From contig NZ_VOUA01000005.1 in the NCBI RefSeq assembly GCF_024372725.1, positions 1 through 64,000 on the forward strand: a stretch of 64,000 nt of DNA. Reading direction: 5' to 3'. Positions 62,923 through 64,000 of the stretch are shown here, in pieces. Both the position numbers and the translations under genes were made by a program. The DNA comes from Methanosarcina sp. KYL-1. Its GTDB lineage: Archaea > Halobacteriota > Methanosarcinia > Methanosarcinales > Methanosarcinaceae. The first letter of the stretch is position 1. The number at the start of each line of letters is the position of its first letter. Under the pieces are notes generated by a model. It was not told where the DNA came from. It ran no database searches and was given only the letters and a program-made list of their open reading frames with translations.

Positions 62923-63153
62923 TCAACAGACCTCATCAAACAGGCAGTTTTCCTTCAATGCTTCATGGCAGGGAACGCAGACAATCCTTTTGATGTGTTC
63001 CCTGTCAGGTTTCAGCTCGATCGGATAGTCCCCTTCCCATGCCGGGGTTTCCTCGTGGATCAGGTGGGCTTTACATACCCCTCTTCCGCATACAATACAA
63101 ATCGCAACTGCGTCCGTATCCTTGCCTTCTCTGGCACATTCATAACATTTCAT
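62923..63153 (-). CDS. DUF2180 family cysteine-rich protein
   Basis: This is a paralogue of the next gene: 76 residues, MKCYECAREGKDTDAVAICI then CGRGVCKAHLI. Cysteine pairs are CYEC, CIVCGRGVC and CVPC, plus two C-terminal cysteines (ENCLF, DEVC). GGGGGAAATCG lies before ATG 63153. The pair is probably a tandem duplication with diverged middle regions (EETPAWEG versus EFPMKGG). No function is known. Confidence 0.85.
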   Translation of the reverse strand: MKCYECAREGKDTDAVAICIVCGRGVCKAHLIHEETPAWEGDYPIELKPDREHIKRIVCVPCHEALKENCLFDEVC

Positions 63154-63431
63154 CGATTTCCCCCTGGATCAAAAAGTTTGTATAAAAGTTTGTATCTTTG
63201 GTCACCAATTTTCAGGTTTTAATTCATGCTTGTTGGTCAACTTCTTTATCGGTTAACTTCTAAAGATGCCTGATCATCAATATTTTCCAAAAATATTTTC
63301 TTACACTATTTTCTAAAAAATGGTCTTTCTTTTACAGTTCAACCCCCATGTCCCATGAAATATTTTCCATTCGCAGTTAGGACCCGGCGTCTCATGAAAA
63401 TTTTCAAGTCTCCGGGTTTTTCATGCTCCTC
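63154..63431. other. intergenic region, no gene seen
   Basis: This is the AT-rich spacer between desulforedoxin and the DUF2180 pair. It has short direct repeats (AAAAGTTTGTAT twice, 63171-63194). Promoter signals for the DUF2180 pair are probable but not distinct. Confidence 0.4.
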
Positions 63432-63560
63432 TTACTCTCCCTTTAAAAGGGTCATGTCTTCCCCGCAGCAGACAAGTGTCCCACCGCCGACTTTCGTTAC
63501 GACTACTTCGTTGCCGCAAATCTCGCAACGGTACTTTTCCCCTGCAGCCGATACAGCCAT
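63432..63560 (-). CDS. desulforedoxin-like rubredoxin-type protein
   Basis: This is a 42-residue protein, MAVSAAGEKYRCEICGNEVV then VTKVGGGTLVCCGEDM. The iron site is C12, C15, C31 and C32 (CxxC...CC), the desulforedoxin or desulfoferrodoxin N-domain pattern. It is too short for standard ORF calling. The ribosome site AAGGAGGTG, 7 nt before the ATG, is near perfect. In many anaerobes this domain is fused to superoxide reductase; here the reductase is a separate gene 1.3 kb downstream. It likely carries electrons in the defence pathway. Confidence 0.9.
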   Translation of the reverse strand: MAVSAAGEKYRCEICGNEVVVTKVGGGTLVCCGEDMTLLKGE

Positions 63561-63821
63561 GGCTCTTCCACCTCCTTTCCGCTTCTTAGAGTTTATTTTT
63601 TACAAATTCAACTCTTCTATAAGCATTCTACAAGGACCGTCCCCACGGTCCTGTTTCCCTTAGACGCCACTCTGATTATTTGTTAATTATCCATATAATG
63701 ACCATTCTTCGTATATAATTATAGGGATTTTTCAGAAAGTTAGTGCCTATTTTACCCCGGGATTGACGAAGGGTTCTACATATTTTCATTCATCAAGTAG
63801 CGGTTTTTGAGGTTTTATGAT
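63561..63821 (-). promoter_or_regulatory. desulforedoxin upstream region
   Basis: A minus-strand TATA-like element (TATAATTATATACG, 63723-63710) lies about 155 bp before the gene. No other gene is seen. Confidence 0.35.
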
Positions 63822-63945
63822 CCCTTTCTTTTCGGTTCCTTTCTCTTCTTTTCGGTTCCTTTCTCTTCTTTTCGGTTCCTTTCTCTTCTTTTCGGTTCCT
63901 TTCTCTTCTTTTCGGTTCCTTTCTTTTCTTTTCGGTCCTTTTCTT
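63822..63945. repeat. 20-bp tandem repeat, nearly six copies
   Basis: TTCTCTTCTTTTCGGTTCCT repeats with an exact 20-bp period from about 63822 to 63940, with small changes in the last copy. It yields open frames in several phases, none of which looks like a protein. Confidence 0.95.
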
Positions 63946-64000
63946 TTTCCATTTTTTTCATGGGGGCATGCGGATTTCGGGGGCCATTCATCTTATAATA

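Noticed and set aside
63822-63945. Possible CRISPR array
   Set aside because: Units are directly adjacent with an exact 20-bp period and no unique spacers; no cas genes nearby.
63807-63998. 63-codon frame across the 20-bp repeat
   Set aside because: Translation is a simple Phe/Ser/Leu repeat produced by the tandem DNA repeat; no ribosome site.

Overview
The window is a piece of a Methanosarcina-type methanogen chromosome. The evidence is the acetyl-CoA decarbonylase/synthase (CODH/ACS) genes cdhA-cdhB-cdhC, a methanogenesis marker protein, archaeal-type TATA boxes with strong GGAGG ribosome sites, an AglB oligosaccharyltransferase, archaeal prefoldin, PGF-CTERM-like sorting signals, and long AT-rich intergenic stretches full of short tandem repeats. 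I cannot fix the species from sequence alone.

Layout. (1) 1-4050, minus strand: the start of a cdhABC operon behind a long untranslated leader of about 365 nt. (2) 4050-5338: a large AT-rich gap with a possible 25-residue ORF and an array of six related hairpins, ahead of a rhomboid protease. (3) 5339-15073: housekeeping and conserved archaeal genes (rhomboid, NYN-domain protein, methanogenesis marker 12, a DUF2103-like protein, ACT protein plus phenylacetate-CoA ligase, DHH phosphoesterase, prefoldin beta, M42 peptidase). (4) 15492-20955: branched-chain amino acid synthesis (citramalate/isopropylmalate synthase, ilvB, ilvN, ilvC), with a predicted three-way-junction RNA between ilvN and ilvC. 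leuD-like and leuB-like genes follow at 51.5 kb and 53.9 kb. (5) 21-28.6 kb: nitroreductase, tRNA-Arg(CCG), an Nfn/Sud-type flavoprotein pair, a candidate small RNA, two related small proteins, an arsR-arsM pair with a perfect palindromic operator, and a surface beta-helix protein.

(6) 28.9-51.4 kb: a surface glycan and N-glycosylation locus. ManC, a DegT aminotransferase, a Gfo/Idh dehydrogenase and a UDP-sugar dehydrogenase come first and would fit a Wbp-like route to an amino-uronic sugar. An AT-rich, probably imported block follows (CapA-like protein, flippase, CapK-like ligase, two GT4 enzymes). It is bordered by a MITE-like element and broken by mobile DNA: a complete group II intron inserted in frame into an IS256-type transposase remnant, next to an IS66 remnant. 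A GT2 enzyme and two tandem aglB copies close the locus.

(7) 51.5-56.4 kb: leuD-like, an unknown conserved gene, mntP, leuB-like, and a predicted lipoprotein acetolactate decarboxylase flanked by two homologous small ORFs. (8) 56.7-63.6 kb, all minus strand: an oxygen-defence and electron-transfer cluster containing F420H2 oxidase FprA, a rubrerythrin-like protein, archaeoflavoprotein AfpA, iron-sulfur flavoprotein Isf, a five-heme cytochrome c, superoxide reductase, an AhpD-like protein, two DUF2180 proteins and a stand-alone desulforedoxin. Several of these genes have repeat arrays in their upstream regions.
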